Source of the DNA: Galdieria yellowstonensis | Lineage: Eukaryota; Rhodophyta; Bangiophyceae; Galdieriales; Galdieriaceae | Length of the DNA: 64,000 bases | NCBI GenBank assembly: GCA_026122205.1 | Contig: JANCYU010000024.1 | Span: 62,001-126,000, forward strand | Direction of reading: 5' to 3' | Shown here: positions 20,910-31,935 of the stretch, piece by piece | How the letters are laid out: each line of letters opens with the position of its first letter | Numbering within the stretch: position 1 is the first letter of the stretch | Notes under the pieces: model-generated | Databases searched by the model: none | What the model saw: only the letters and a program-made list of their open reading frames with translations | Told to the model about the DNA's origin: nothing | Made by a program: the position numbers and the translations under genes

Positions 20910-21759
20910 ATGGCAGTTCCTAGGAATAGTAAACTACTTCAATATATAAACTGTCGTTTGCGTGTCTCACTCGACGATCAACGAGTAATTGTGGGACAAC
21001 TTCTTGCCTTTGATAAGCACTTGAATCTAGTGCTTAACGATTGTGAAGAGTTTCGGAAACTAAAGAAACAAGTAAGTTTGTAACGAGAAGTATTTATCGT
21101 GGGATTACTGAATATGCAATTTTGAAAGGACAAAGAAGAGAAACGTGCTTTAGGCTTGGTTCTTCTTCGTGGTGAAAGTGTGATCTCCATGACTGTGGAA
21201 AGTCCACCTCCAGAGCAGACTACGAGGAAGCCTGCACAACGAGGACCGGCACCAACTGGTAGAGGATTTCCAGCTGGAAGAGCTATGCCTATAGGTGAGT
21301 TTCTTTTAGCACGGATGGAGTATTTTACTTAAAATAATTAGCACCACCACCGGCAGCAGTACCCGCAGGTTTGACAGGTCCAGTAAGAGGTATAGGAGGA
21401 CCTCCGCCACCTCAAGTACGAACAGCAGCTCCTCCAACGTACGGAAGAGCTGCACCTCCTCCTATGCCACCTCCTCCTGGTGTACCTCCTCCAGGTTTTC
21501 CACGTGGACCTCCTCCGCCAGGTTTTGGTTCTGCTCCTCCAAACTCGGTGAGTATTTTTGCATCTGATATTCAATTTTGCTTAATTGTTTTCAAGGCTCC
21601 ACCAACACAAGCACCTCCAACCTGGGTAAGATATTCATAGCCAAGTATTCACAGTTGGACTTAGTTGTTTATTAGGACGGGTCAAACGCCACGCCACAAC
21701 CACCTTCGCAGTCTCCACCAGGTCAACAAAATAGTGCTGGAGGAAGACAGGAAAGTTGA
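20910..21759 (+). CDS. SNRPB: Small nuclear ribonucleoprotein B (SmB/B')
   Basis: Core Sm-ring protein of the spliceosomal snRNPs. Five exons (20910-21071, 21129-21294, 21342-21547, 21596-21625, 21676-21759) with introns of 47-57 nt give 215 aa. The Sm fold is present: an Sm1 motif around VSLDDQRVIVGQLLAFDKHLNLVL and Sm2 LGLVLLRGESVISM. The C-terminal half is Pro/Gly-rich with repeated PPPG and PPPPG motifs, as in human SmB, where it binds proline-recognising splicing factors. Several exons are too short to appear as ORFs. It diverges from the ankyrin gene across 194 bp. Confidence 0.95.
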
Positions 21760-21923
21760 ATAGGAGTTTTATAGGAAGAACAGAAATAATAGGGACAAAA
21801 CTGTTTATTACAACACTTTTGATAAGGAGGCTCACACACCGCGAGTTAGTTTGACGCCAACGTAAATTGCCCTGCTTCATGCTCGTGTAATATTCCTTAA
21901 GAGAAACGTTGAGATAAAGACGA

Positions 21924-23118
21924 TCATTGCATATTTAGTTGCTTATATTTACCTAATCGAACCATTTCAGGCAGAGCTTCCTTTACTTCTTCGATATCAA
22001 GATCGCTTTTCAGTTGATCAACAGCAAAACTTTGTCGTTCAACAGTTTCATTATTTTGGAAGAAAATATCCAGTATCTTAATAATGGCTGTAGCGATTCT
22101 GGTATTTGAAGAACAGTTTCTAATCAGTATTCCGAGTGCATGTAGTAATTTCTTGCATTCAGAGAACTGTTGGTTTGCAGCATTTTCAAGAATAGAATGT
22201 TGCAAAGAAGCGAGTGCCTACAGAATGCGCTCAACGTGGTATGAAAAATCATATACGCATCTCACCTTTTCATTTTGGAGTTCTGCCAATGCCAAACTCC
22301 GAAGGTCGTCTTCTTCGGAAGGAAATCGTTTTGAAATAACGTTGTGCATTTTCTCAATTTGTTCCCGAAGGCGGACGTTCGTCTTTGACACAAGTTCTCT
22401 TTCTGCTTCCCAATTCGTTTCACACTGTTGCGGTTTTAAAGCCGAAGAGTATTCACTGAGTTGCATCTGACGAAGCCTGCTTTGTTCTTTCCATTCTTGC
22501 AACTCTCGTTGTTTCGCATCGACCTGTTCCACAAGGCTATTTCGAAAATTGGTAAGGTATTCAAAGTCATCGTCATTTTGTGGTGCTTCGTTTAAAGACG
22601 CTGTGATATTACTCAGTTCGGATTGCATGCTGTTCACTTCGGTCTCAACAAGTTTCAAATTGTTTTCGAGTGAATCTCGCTGCCTTTGTAACGTTTCAAG
22701 AGTTTTTGCACGCTGTGTATTGATCTCCTGTTCTTTTTGCTCTTGCATTTGTTGGATATGTTGTTTCCTCTTTAACAAGTCCGCACGAGAGGTATCGACC
22801 TGATGTTGTTTTTGAGTTATTGCTTGTTGGAAAATTCTACATATATCGTCCGAGTTGTTCAAATAAAACTCACACATATCATCAATATAACCATCTAGAT
22901 ATTCCAAAACTAGTGGTTCGTATCTCTTAGTAACAGAGTTGTTGAGAAGGCGCGACTTGTGTTCCCAAAGGGAGAGCTTGTCTTGAAGGAATTTGTAAAA
23001 AGGAGTCATGAAACTTGTGACAACACATACCAGATATTTCAGAGTTTATGTTTTCCAATAACGACTTGGTACGACCAAGAGAATGACATATGGTTTCATA
23101 GTCAGAAGAAGGTGTCAT
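21924..23118 (-). CDS. Long coiled-coil protein, unknown function
   Basis: Exons 23118-23031, 22981-22266 and 22217-21924 (introns 49 and 48 nt) give 365 aa. An N-terminal helical region (TICHSLGRTKSLLEN, YEPLVLEYLDG) leads into a ~170-residue Gln/Glu/Lys-rich coiled coil (about residues 90-260), then a hydrophobic helical C-terminal block. No zinc, GTPase or motor motif is seen. The plan suits a tether, kinetochore or microtubule-associated subunit, but I cannot assign a family. Confidence 0.75.
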
Positions 23119-23323
23119 GTGAGAGAGAGAGAGCAGAAGCTGCAGCCACCGAAATTTAAAAACAGACAAGTTGCGCCCTCCAAAAAAGGACAAGATGCGA
23201 TCTGCTCTATAGAAGAGAAAACATCGATCGTACTTTCTTTCATTCTTGACACAAACTTCATATAATATGCAAAGTGTTCATATCTTGTTGGTTTAAATAA
23301 ATTTGTTTTTACATTGTGGAAAG

Positions 23324-23914
23324 ATGTATCGCCCTGCTCAGTTCATAGGATATTATCCAGAAGCGAAAAAGTATTCTTTGTTTTCGTCCAAAGGTTGGTG
23401 GCTTAATAGATGGCCGTTCCTTGGCTGGCTAGAAACTGTTCTCAAGTTGTGCGGATTTATCTGTGCTTATTATGTACCTGGAAGACTTGTTCTGGATCCA
23501 AAGCGGGAGAAAGCCAACTTCCCACTTTGGAGAAATATAGAGCTGTTTACTTGTGCTGTTTGCACTCTGTTGGTTACTTTGGGTATTTTGGACAGAATAT
23601 TTTATAGAGAGGTTGTCTCTATAATTTTCATTGCGTTCAATAACTGGGCTCACTGGACTGTGTTTCTGGCACTTTACAAAGGCAACTATGACCGTAAAAG
23701 TCTGCTGTATTTTTTGACTTTTATGACACTTGGAGATATTGTAAAACTAATATTCTTCAAAGTTCACGACTTTAACATTGGAAGCGTGGCAAAGGCTGTA
23801 AGTGCAGTGACTTGGAGAGATTTTCTTATCCATATGAAACTAGGTCCTTTACTACTTGACATCGTTGTTTGTGATATCCTATCTACTTATCCTATTCATA
23901 GAACTGTATTTTAA
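23324..23914 (+). CDS. Multi-pass membrane protein, unknown function
   Basis: Single exon, 196 aa, ATG at 23324 (the longer frame begins with TTG). After an aromatic N-terminal stretch (FIGYYPEAKKYSLFSS) come four predicted membrane segments at about residues 36-53, 72-92, 96-116 and 126-146. A conserved-looking GRLVLDPKREKANFPLW loop lies between the first two, and the tail ends in basic residues. There is no transporter signature I recognise. It diverges from the coiled-coil gene, with about 205 bp between starts. Confidence 0.7.
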   Translation: MYRPAQFIGYYPEAKKYSLFSSKGWWLNRWPFLGWLETVLKLCGFICAYYVPGRLVLDPKREKANFPLWRNIELFTCAVCTLLVTLGILDRIFYREVVSIIFIAFNNWAHWTVFLALYKGNYDRKSLLYFLTFMTLGDIVKLIFFKVHDFNIGSVAKAVSAVTWRDFLIHMKLGPLLLDIVVCDILSTYPIHRTVF

Positions 23915-24010
23915 CAACACAATATCTATTCAAGCACACTAGTAGGAAAGCATAAAGAAAGTGATCTTCATGTGGGAAGAAAAATAAAAGTGCGTTTTGT
24001 AATTTCTGCA

Positions 24011-25405
24011 ATGAAGTTACGGTTCAAGACCTTACAAGGAAAAGAATTTGACTTGGAAACTTCTCCAGACGACACGGTACTTGAAACTTCTTTCACAATG
24101 GTTCCGTTTATATAAACTTGCTTTAGGTAGCCGATGTGAAAAGAAAAGTTGCTTCTGTTCAGGGTTTTGAACAAGATGCACTTGCTTGTCGACTTATCTT
24201 TTCTGGAAAAGTTTTATCTAATGAAAACGACAAACTTGGAGATTTGAACATCAAAGAAGACAGCTTTTTAGTTGTGATGCCACCAAAAAAGGTTTACCAA
24301 AAGGCAACTGGACAGGCCTCATCTAAAGTGGACACTGAAGCAAAGGAAAGTGGCGCACAAAAGGATCCTGTACAAGAGAAACCCTCCTCGTCTTCTAGAG
24401 AAGAAAAAGCAGCGGCAACGGAGAAAAGCAACCAACGAGAGGAAACACAAGCCACAAGTTCGAGCCAACCAGCTTCAGCAGTTTCGAGCGACTTTGTCAT
24501 CGGTTCTCAATACGAACAAACTGTAAAGAATTTGATGGAGATGGGTTTCGAGGAACAGCAGGTAAAGAGAGCACTTAGGGCTGCGTTTCATAATCCGGAT
24601 AGAGCTGTGGAGTATTTGTTCAATGGTATTCCTGAGAACCTGGAAAGAGAACTAGGACAGACTTCTTTTCCAGAAAGCACATCTTCTCCAGTGGGACAGA
24701 CGAATACCAGTTTGCCGCAACAAAATGTTTCGGGCACTTCAGGTGTTTCTACTGCGGGACGTCAATCTGCCGAACCCGAACCTTTTAATATGTTTGAACC
24801 ACAACGTTCACGTGCTCCACAGCAGCAGAGTACAGAGTCGACTGGTTCCACTGGTTCACTTGACTTTCTTACCCGAATTCCTCAGTTCAATGTGATGAGA
24901 CGACTTATTCAAGCGAATCCTAGAATCTTGCAACCTATGCTTCAAGAACTAGCGCAAGCTAATCCATCACTTTTAGATTTGATTCATCAAAATCAGCAAG
25001 AGTTTGTTCGACTTTTGAATGAGCCAACGGAAGATTCGGAAGGTCTTAGTGATGAGCAAGTTCAAGAACTTTTGAATAGTCTTGCTGGACTGACGGAAGG
25101 TGGCGGTGGGAATAATGATGAACATCCCGGTATGTATATTTCCTTATTTGGAATGAGTTGATATAACTGGTTGATAAGGTGGAGTGTCTTATATTCAAGT
25201 TAGTCCCGAAGAAAGAGAACAGATAGAACGTTTAGAGTCTTTGGTGGGTCCAATGGGCGTCTCAAGAGCGGCTGTTTTAGAAGCTTGGCTGGCATGTGAT
25301 CGAAATGAAGAACTTGCGGCAAATTATATTTTAAGTAATTTAGAAGAATATACACAAGAACAAGGCGAAGGAGGTGAACATGAAACAACAGATAGGAATA
25401 CTTGA
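24011..25405 (+). CDS. RAD23: RAD23: UBL-UBA ubiquitin receptor and nucleotide-excision-repair factor
   Basis: Exons 24011-24076, 24127-25129 and 25179-25405 (introns 50 and 49 nt) give 431 aa. The order is canonical: a ubiquitin-like domain (1-75), a Ser/Glu-rich linker, UBA1 (about 150-190, with NLMEMGFEEQQVKRAL), the XPC-binding domain (about 268-325, with IQANPRILQPMLQELAQANP) and a C-terminal UBA2 (ESLVGPMGVSRAAVLEAWLACDRNEELAANYIL). The protein delivers ubiquitinated substrates to the proteasome and stabilises XPC/RAD4. The UBA2 exon is only visible after removing the last intron. Confidence 0.97.
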
Positions 25406-25556
25406 ACAGAAAGAGATGTAGTAGTGAACAGAAGAATCTAATATTATTGTATCCTACATGATAAAGTCATTTACGATAAAAGTATTTTGGGTCTTGATAA
25501 AGGAAACCTCGCGTCAGTAGTAATTGAAAGAAACTTGACCGAACATTGGTGATTTC

Positions 25557-26690
25557 ATGGCTTTTGTTGTGGTTCGTTGTGGCTTTTGTGGTGGATCTAC
25601 TCTGTTGTCGACTAGGCATCCTAGTCAGGTTTACAAGAAAGAAAACAAACTATTGAAGTTGTCTTCTCCCCAGCGTCATCTTGAGAAATCGAAATGGTTG
25701 CTGTTTTCAAGAAATAGATTTTTTATGCCTCAACGACGTCAGGATGAAAGAGACAGCTTCTCATCCATGGAACTTAGTATGGTGACACAAGTTGCTCCTA
25801 CAGAGAAACTGTTGAAATATCTTCAAGAAAAGAAGGATTATGTAGAAAAACAACTTGAGCACTCAATTCCTTTAATAGACCCAAGACTTGGTTCGATTCA
25901 CGAAGCTATGATGTATTCTCTGTTAGCTGGGGGAAAGAGAATTCGACCTATTCTTTGTCTTGCAAGTTGTGAACTTTTTGGAGGAAGTATCGCAGCTGCT
26001 ACTCCTACTGCTTTGGCTTTAGAAATGATTCATACTATGTCTCTCATACACGACGATCTTCCTGCTATGGATAATGACGATTATAGAAGAGGAAAACTTA
26101 CCAATCACAAGGTATTTGGTGAAGATATTGCAATTCTAGCGGGAGATGCTTTGTTGGCTCGAGCATTTGAATATATTGCTAGTGAAACTCAAGGAGTTGC
26201 TACAGACTTGGTTTTAAAAGTTATCTCCATTCTTGGATCTTCTGTAGGCTATTCTGGAATTGTTGGAGGTCAAGTCGTTGATATTCAATCAGAAGGAAAG
26301 GAGGATATCAGTGTCGACGATCTCATTTGGATTCATAAACATAAGACTGGGGCATTATTGAAATGTTGTGTAGTAACTGGTGCCTTGTTGGGTGGAGCAA
26401 ATAAAGAAGATGTTTCACGTATTGGAGAATATGCAGAAAGAATTGGTTTGGCCTTTCAAGTAGCAGACGATATCTTAGACGTTACTTCATCGTTTGAAGA
26501 ATTGGGCAAGTCGATCGGTAAGGATGAGAAAAGCAACAAGGCTACGTTTCCTCGTTTAATGGGATTGGAAGAGTCTCAAAAGTTTGCATCAAGACTTGTT
26601 GAAGAATCGAAAACACTTATTGAGCCTTTTGGTTCTCGTGCCTATTATTTAAGAGCTTTGGCAGATTATATCATTTCACGAAAATATTAA
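25557..26690 (+). CDS. GGPPS: Geranylgeranyl diphosphate synthase, probably plastid-targeted
   Basis: Prenyltransferase making the C20 precursor of carotenoids, phytol and quinones. Intronless, 377 aa. It has ~80 residues of basic N-terminal extension suited to plastid import, then the GGKRIRP motif, the first Asp-rich motif DDLPAMD (about residue 166) and the second DDILD (about 304), plus LAGDALLARAFE and GGQVVDIQ. A short-chain crtE-type enzyme is indicated, but product chain length cannot be proven from sequence. The next gene's start lies only 27 bp after this stop, on the same strand. Confidence 0.93.
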   Translation: MAFVVVRCGFCGGSTLLSTRHPSQVYKKENKLLKLSSPQRHLEKSKWLLFSRNRFFMPQRRQDERDSFSSMELSMVTQVAPTEKLLKYLQEKKDYVEKQLEHSIPLIDPRLGSIHEAMMYSLLAGGKRIRPILCLASCELFGGSIAAATPTALALEMIHTMSLIHDDLPAMDNDDYRRGKLTNHKVFGEDIAILAGDALLARAFEYIASETQGVATDLVLKVISILGSSVGYSGIVGGQVVDIQSEGKEDISVDDLIWIHKHKTGALLKCCVVTGALLGGANKEDVSRIGEYAERIGLAFQVADDILDVTSSFEELGKSIGKDEKSNKATFPRLMGLEESQKFASRLVEESKTLIEPFGSRAYYLRALADYIISRKY

Positions 26691-26717
26691 ATAAAATTGA
26701 ATTCCGAAAAGATTAGG

Positions 26718-27764
26718 ATGAGCTACCGCAGTTCCACCTCGTCCGCCTCCCTGCTAGGCAAAGAGACAAGAAGAGCATTGAGTTACTTGCAACAAGAGTT
26801 GAGAGAAGAAAAACTATCAGGATGGAGAGTGGCAAAAGAAACACTTCGACTTTTGCGTATTGTTATATCTTCAGTGTCTTCAAGTGGTTTAGATAAGGTT
26901 GAAGAGGCTGTCAGGGAGTTGGGACAGGAACTGACAAGAGGTTACCCACGTTGTTTTGTTGCTGAGAATATGACGAGAAGAGTACTGAAAGTAATACACG
27001 AAGAGACAAGTTTAGATACTTCAGATCCTGGAAGGCAACTGCTTGGTAGATCTGTAAAGAATGTCAAAGCAGTGAAAAGTAATATTCTGGAAGCCATCAA
27101 TGAGATAGAAGATGAGTTAGATACTGTCCTTCCTAATATTACTGAACAAAGTTTGGAGCATATTCACTCCAATGAGGTACTCTTGACGTTTGGATACTCT
27201 CAAAGCGTGGAAGAATTCCTTAAAAGTGCGGCAGAGAAGAGACATTTTGAGGTTATTATTGCAGAATGCGAATTGGACTATTCCGGACATCGGTTAGCGA
27301 AGAGCCTAAGTGAGGAGAATGTGGATGTTACCTTGATAAGTGACGCAGCTGTAGTGGCTCTCATGTCTCGAGTTCACAAAGTGATTATAGGAGCTCAAGC
27401 AATTATGGCAGATGGCTCTGTCTTGGCTGCTTCAGGAACGTTTATGATGGCTGCAGCTGCCAAACACTATGCAGTCCCTTTAGTTATTTGTGCAGGCCTA
27501 CACAAACTGACTCCTTTGTTTCCTCATCATCCTGACAACTTGTATGATATGTTATCACCTTGTCAAGTTGTACAGAATCCTAAAGTATGGAATGAAACTT
27601 GGTTTCGTCAGTTAGAAATGAGCTGTCCACGACTCGATTTGATTCCTTCTCCTTATATTCGTTTATTAGTAACGAACAGTGGAGGTTTCAGTCCTTCTTA
27701 TGTTTATCGAATTTTAAATGAGTTTTATGATGAGATTGACACTTGTTTGAAATACTCGTCCTAA
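26718..27764 (+). CDS. EIF2B2: Translation initiation factor eIF2B, beta subunit
   Basis: Regulatory subunit of the eIF2 guanine-nucleotide exchange factor. Intronless, 348 aa, ATG at 26718. Family blocks are evident: RRVLKVIHEE, EQSLEHIHSNEVLLTFGYS, FEVIIAECE, VTLISDAAVVALMSRVHKVIIGAQAIMADG, AAKHYAVPLVICAGLHKLTP and the C-terminal NSGGFSPSYVYRILNEFY. These match the beta subunit better than alpha, delta or the archaeal isomerase relatives. It is followed tail-to-tail by CysRS, with 5 bp between stops. Confidence 0.96.
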   Translation: MSYRSSTSSASLLGKETRRALSYLQQELREEKLSGWRVAKETLRLLRIVISSVSSSGLDKVEEAVRELGQELTRGYPRCFVAENMTRRVLKVIHEETSLDTSDPGRQLLGRSVKNVKAVKSNILEAINEIEDELDTVLPNITEQSLEHIHSNEVLLTFGYSQSVEEFLKSAAEKRHFEVIIAECELDYSGHRLAKSLSEENVDVTLISDAAVVALMSRVHKVIIGAQAIMADGSVLAASGTFMMAAAAKHYAVPLVICAGLHKLTPLFPHHPDNLYDMLSPCQVVQNPKVWNETWFRQLEMSCPRLDLIPSPYIRLLVTNSGGFSPSYVYRILNEFYDEIDTCLKYSS

Positions 27765-27769
27765 TTATA

Positions 27770-29332
27770 TTATGACAAAGGTTCCAATTTACTTCCTTGA
27801 GGAGTATCCATTACTTGGAAGCCATACTGCCTAATCTTCTCACGCAATTCATCTGCAGTCTGGAATCTTTTCTGATTCCTAGCTTCATTTCTTTGCGAAA
27901 CAAGTTTCCATACTTGCTCCGGAATATCCGATTCTTTCAAGTCCTGTTGTGATGGGGAAGAATAAAATATTCCTAGAACCGAGTCGATAGAACGCATCAA
28001 CTTTTCCACCTGTTTCAAGCTATACTCGCTGAAACGACGCTGCTTCCAAATATTTTCTATTTCATGAATAAATTCAAGCATAACTGCAGTTGCTCTGGGA
28101 GTATTCAAGTCATCATTCATTTCATTCTGAAATCGATGCCAAGTATTCTGTACCAGTTGTTCATATACCTTATCTTCATTCTCCAAATACTTTGGTATGC
28201 TGTCGTCATCTTTGCAAGCCATGGATATTCTCTTCATAAACTGGTCCAACCTTCTCACTGTATTCTTCGCACCTTGAAACGCCTCTTGATGGAAAGCCAA
28301 AGGTGCTCGATAATGAGAAGAAACTATCAAATATCGAAAGGCTCTTATATCCAAACTATTTACTGCAATATCTCCCAATTTCTTTATGTTTTGTAAGCTT
28401 TTACTCATCTTTTGTTCGTTCACTTGAACAAATCCATTATGTATCCAATATCGAACAAAAGTTTTTCCAGTTATTGCTTCTGCTTGTGCTATTTCATTCT
28501 CATGATGAGGAAACATCAAATCTACGCCACCTGCATGAATATCTATTTCTGAACCTAAATACTGAAGAGCCATACAAGAACACTCCAAATGCCATCCAGG
28601 TCTACCTTTTCCATATTTACTCATCCAATAAACATCGCCGTCTTCATCTTTGTACTTTTTCCACAACACAAAGTCACTAGGATGGCCTTTGTCTGCTGCT
28701 CCTTCTTCTTCTTCTGCTCCTGAAAGCGATGGAGTAGAAAATACTCCATAAGGTGCATACTTATCTACTGAGAAATAAACCGAGCCATTGGAAACATACG
28801 CAAAGCCTTTCTCTACAAGTTTATCGATCAACTCACACATTTCTGAAATGTGATGAGTAGCTCTAGGATAATAATCTGCAGGTAAGCAGTTGAGACGCTC
28901 CATATCCTTGAAGAATTGCTCCATATAAAAGTCAGTAATTTCTTTTACAGATCGTTGCTCTTTAATAGCTCTTCGTATAATCTTATCGTCCACATCGGTG
29001 ATATTCAACACGTGAACCACTTTATATCCGAGTTTCAACAACCAACGCTTTATCAGGTCGTAAGTTATAAAAGCTCTAAAGTTTCCTATGTGAGCAAAGT
29101 CGTATACAGTTGGACCACAACTATAGAAATGAACCAAGTTCGGTCTGAGGCTGGTGAACAGTTCCTTGCTTCGAGTTTTGCTATTGAATAGAAATAAAGG
29201 AGAGTGTTCAGCACAACAGCAATTATAATAATAGAATGGACTTCTCTTTGGACGAAGCAAGTTGGTTTTTCTTTTGAGAAAACTAGGCAACGACAATCCA
29301 TCGAGATACGACAGACGCTGCCTCTTCTTCAT
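27770..29332 (-). CDS. CARS: Cysteinyl-tRNA synthetase, organelle-type N terminus
   Basis: Class I aminoacyl-tRNA synthetase. Intronless, 520 aa, ATG at 29332. It has a ~55-residue basic, Leu/Phe-rich presequence, then YSCGPTVYDFAHIGNFRAF (zinc Cys and HIGH-type motif), GRPGWHLECSCM and HAGGVDLMFPHHENE (zinc ligands), and KMSKSLQN. The helical tRNA-binding C terminus is short, as in bacterial and organellar enzymes. Its start codon is only 12 bp from the divergent Ku80 start. Confidence 0.97.
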   Translation of the reverse strand: MKKRQRLSYLDGLSLPSFLKRKTNLLRPKRSPFYYYNCCCAEHSPLFLFNSKTRSKELFTSLRPNLVHFYSCGPTVYDFAHIGNFRAFITYDLIKRWLLKLGYKVVHVLNITDVDDKIIRRAIKEQRSVKEITDFYMEQFFKDMERLNCLPADYYPRATHHISEMCELIDKLVEKGFAYVSNGSVYFSVDKYAPYGVFSTPSLSGAEEEEGAADKGHPSDFVLWKKYKDEDGDVYWMSKYGKGRPGWHLECSCMALQYLGSEIDIHAGGVDLMFPHHENEIAQAEAITGKTFVRYWIHNGFVQVNEQKMSKSLQNIKKLGDIAVNSLDIRAFRYLIVSSHYRAPLAFHQEAFQGAKNTVRRLDQFMKRISMACKDDDSIPKYLENEDKVYEQLVQNTWHRFQNEMNDDLNTPRATAVMLEFIHEIENIWKQRRFSEYSLKQVEKLMRSIDSVLGIFYSSPSQQDLKESDIPEQVWKLVSQRNEARNQKRFQTADELREKIRQYGFQVMDTPQGSKLEPLS

Positions 29333-29344
29333 TATTGCCAAAGA

Positions 29345-31923
29345 ATGAGTGAAGCCATCGTATTGGTCTGTGATATTGGCAGTACTTTAGATGCTTCATC
29401 ACTGGAGCAGTTGAAACAAGTATCCGTTGCATTCTTGTTAAGATGTATTACTTATGGCTCGTGGAGACAACGAATTGGTATGGTTATTTAGTTGTGGTGA
29501 TTGTGGAAACAAAACTGATCCCTTGTGGAGGACTCGTTGTGATGGGTGCGAGAGAACCTGAAAATCACCTAAACGAATTGCTAGGAGGATATTATCATAT
29601 AAAGACGGTAGCTGTTCCAACGAGTCCAGATATGTCTTTGGTGAAATATTTGTATCAATGTCAGGTGAGAAACTGGTTTTCTCTGCAAGACGTGTTTTTT
29701 TGAAAACAAAACTAGTTACAAGGGGGTTTTAGTGACTATATAGATGGCATTTGTGTTTCAGCAGATCTGCTAGTAAAGGCAGTAAATAAGAAGAAACTAC
29801 AGCCGAGGATATTGCTTGTAACAGACGGCAAGTATGCGAAATCTCTTCAAAGTCGTGCTTTGAAAACAATGGTCATCAAGAACAGAGCAGTTTTTTAAAG
29901 AGCAGCTGGAAGATATTTTGCCTGCCTTGAGTGCTCATCGAATTCGTTTGGATATTATTGGAATTGATTCCTTTTTGGAGGAAAATATGTAAGTGCTCCG
30001 TGGAGATATCGATTCGCATTGTATAGGGGTGATATAGGTCGGATAATGTACAAATATCAAATGCTGCACTATTATGTCGATTATCAGACAACTTGGAAGG
30101 GACTGTATGTCCGTTGTCTTTGTTAATCTAGTCTTTCGATGAAGAATCTTGTTAGGCTCTGTCTTTTACCGATTCTATGGAACAATTGAGTGAACCAATT
30201 CAAAAGTCATTTTTACTGCGTTCAAATTATTCTGGAATGCTTCAAATAGGTTCTGTTCAGGTAGGTAAATCCACGAATGTATGTACATATGCATTCATTG
30301 GAGCTAGTTTCCAGTCCGACTGTATACGTACTCTAGAGAATTCAAGCCTCCTACTGGAAGTCGTATTTGTTGGTCGGAAAGTATCGAATCTGGAAAACAA
30401 GTACTTTGTGTAAGAGAGACACATTATTTCTCCGTAGAGGACGATCATGAGTTGGAACCGGAAGAAATGATCGAAGGTCACTATTATGGTCGCTCTTTGA
30501 TTCCTGTTTCTCCTTTTGACTTGCCTGCACTTTCTTATGGTGCTTCAAAGTGCCTCAAAGTACTAGGTTTCTTACCCAAAAGTGAAGTTTCTTCATACAT
30601 GTTTATGTCGGGTGTGGATGTGATGACTGCCGCTCCAAATGATGAAATATCCGTTACTTATTTTGTTTCTTTGGCGGAAGCAATGTTGGAAATGAATCGT
30701 GTTGCCTTGTGTCGTTATGTTCCTAAAGACAATACGAATCCAGTTTTGATGTGCATGTGGCCTCATTTGAAGAGTGACGGCATTCTCTGTTTGTTCCTAT
30801 GTCGATTGCCTTTGTTGGAAGATATTCGTAGTTATCCGTTTGCTTCGTTAGATTCTTTAGCTAATAGTGCAAATGAGACACAAGTGGAGGCTGTAAAGAA
30901 TTGGATGGCTTCAAGACAATTGAAAGATTCGTTTCGACCGACGAAAGTATTTCACTTTTATCACCAAAGACTAATTCAGTGTCTACAGGATCGTGCGATA
31001 CATCAAACATTGCATAACGGTATGAGTGAATGATTGTTGAGGTTGTTGACGTTTGATATCTGTCTGTAGATGATGAAAATTTTTCCCTGCCTCCTTTATC
31101 TCCCTATTTGCAACAAGTTTTAGACCCTGGCAGTTTCTTGATTCGACAAGATAGTGATTCAAGCAAAGAGCTTTGGAGACATTTTCCTCTAAAGAGAATA
31201 GAGAAACCAAGGAAGAAAAGGTAGCAAAGAGCTGTATTTGTAGAGACTTTAATCCTCAGTGCATTTAGGAAACAAAGGAAATGGCAGTTTCCATCATTGC
31301 CGCATGAAATTTCTATCGAGCCTTATCTTCCCAATACTTGGTCAGGTGTGAGTGAGTCTTTGGAAGAAGATACAAAGGAAGAACCGGTAGAACAAACTAT
31401 TTATGCAGAGAAAACAAAAATAGGAGAAGCTACCCCAGTTGCAGATTTTGAGAATATGTTGTCGAATAAGAGACATGATTGGCTGGATGAAGCTATGACA
31501 CAAATGCAAGACTTTATCGAACATCTTTTGTTACAGGAGTCAAGTCAACAAAGGTAAGAAGGTAGTGCAATTGTCTCTGTTCTTACCAGCTTTTGGAAAC
31601 AATAGAGATGACAAGGTCATTCACTGCCTGGTTGCCTTTCGAAAGAGATGTATGATGGAAGGCGAAGAGTCGAGATATAATCATTTCTTGTTGAATGTAT
31701 TAAAGAAAGCAGTAAGTATTCAATCATCCATTGGGAGGTTATTTCATATGGACTTTTTGATTAGAATCAAGGAGAAATATCTCTTCATTCTGTTGTGGAG
31801 AGGAAGACAGCATTATTTCATTGTATTTCATCACTTGAAGAAGGGCACAAGGAAATATCCTCCATAAAGTCACTTGAAGAACAGGTGGAAGAGCAGTTGC
31901 AACTTCTCTCTCAATCTTCATGA
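29345..31923 (+). CDS. XRCC5: Ku80 (XRCC5), DNA end-binding subunit, 11 exons
   Basis: Binds DNA double-strand ends with Ku70 for non-homologous end joining. Exons: 29345-29444, 29492-29664, 29716-29831, 29881-29988, 30038-30104, 30156-30260, 30308-31019, 31070-31220, 31269-31553, 31606-31711 and 31765-31923, all introns 47-53 nt, giving 693 aa with unbroken phase. It has an N-terminal vWA-like domain (VLVCDIGST, GGLVVMGARE, ILLVTDGK). The Ku core includes VALCRYVPKDNTNPVLM, CLFLCRLPLLEDIRSYPF and HFYHQRLIQCLQDRA. A basic KKRKQRK stretch and a Ku80-type helical C-terminal domain follow. I see no clear DNA-PKcs-binding tail. Confidence 0.93.
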
Positions 31924-31935
31924 AGAAGCAAGCTT

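Noticed and set aside
21338..21574. Minus-strand Arg/Ser/Thr-rich frame resembling an RS domain
   Set aside because: It is the antisense shadow of the Pro/Gly-rich tail of SmB, whose codon bias produces Arg/Ser/Trp codons in reverse.
30177..30413. Separate 78-codon ORF inside the Ku80 region
   Set aside because: It is a Ku80 exon read through its intron. Phase and homology assign it to Ku80.
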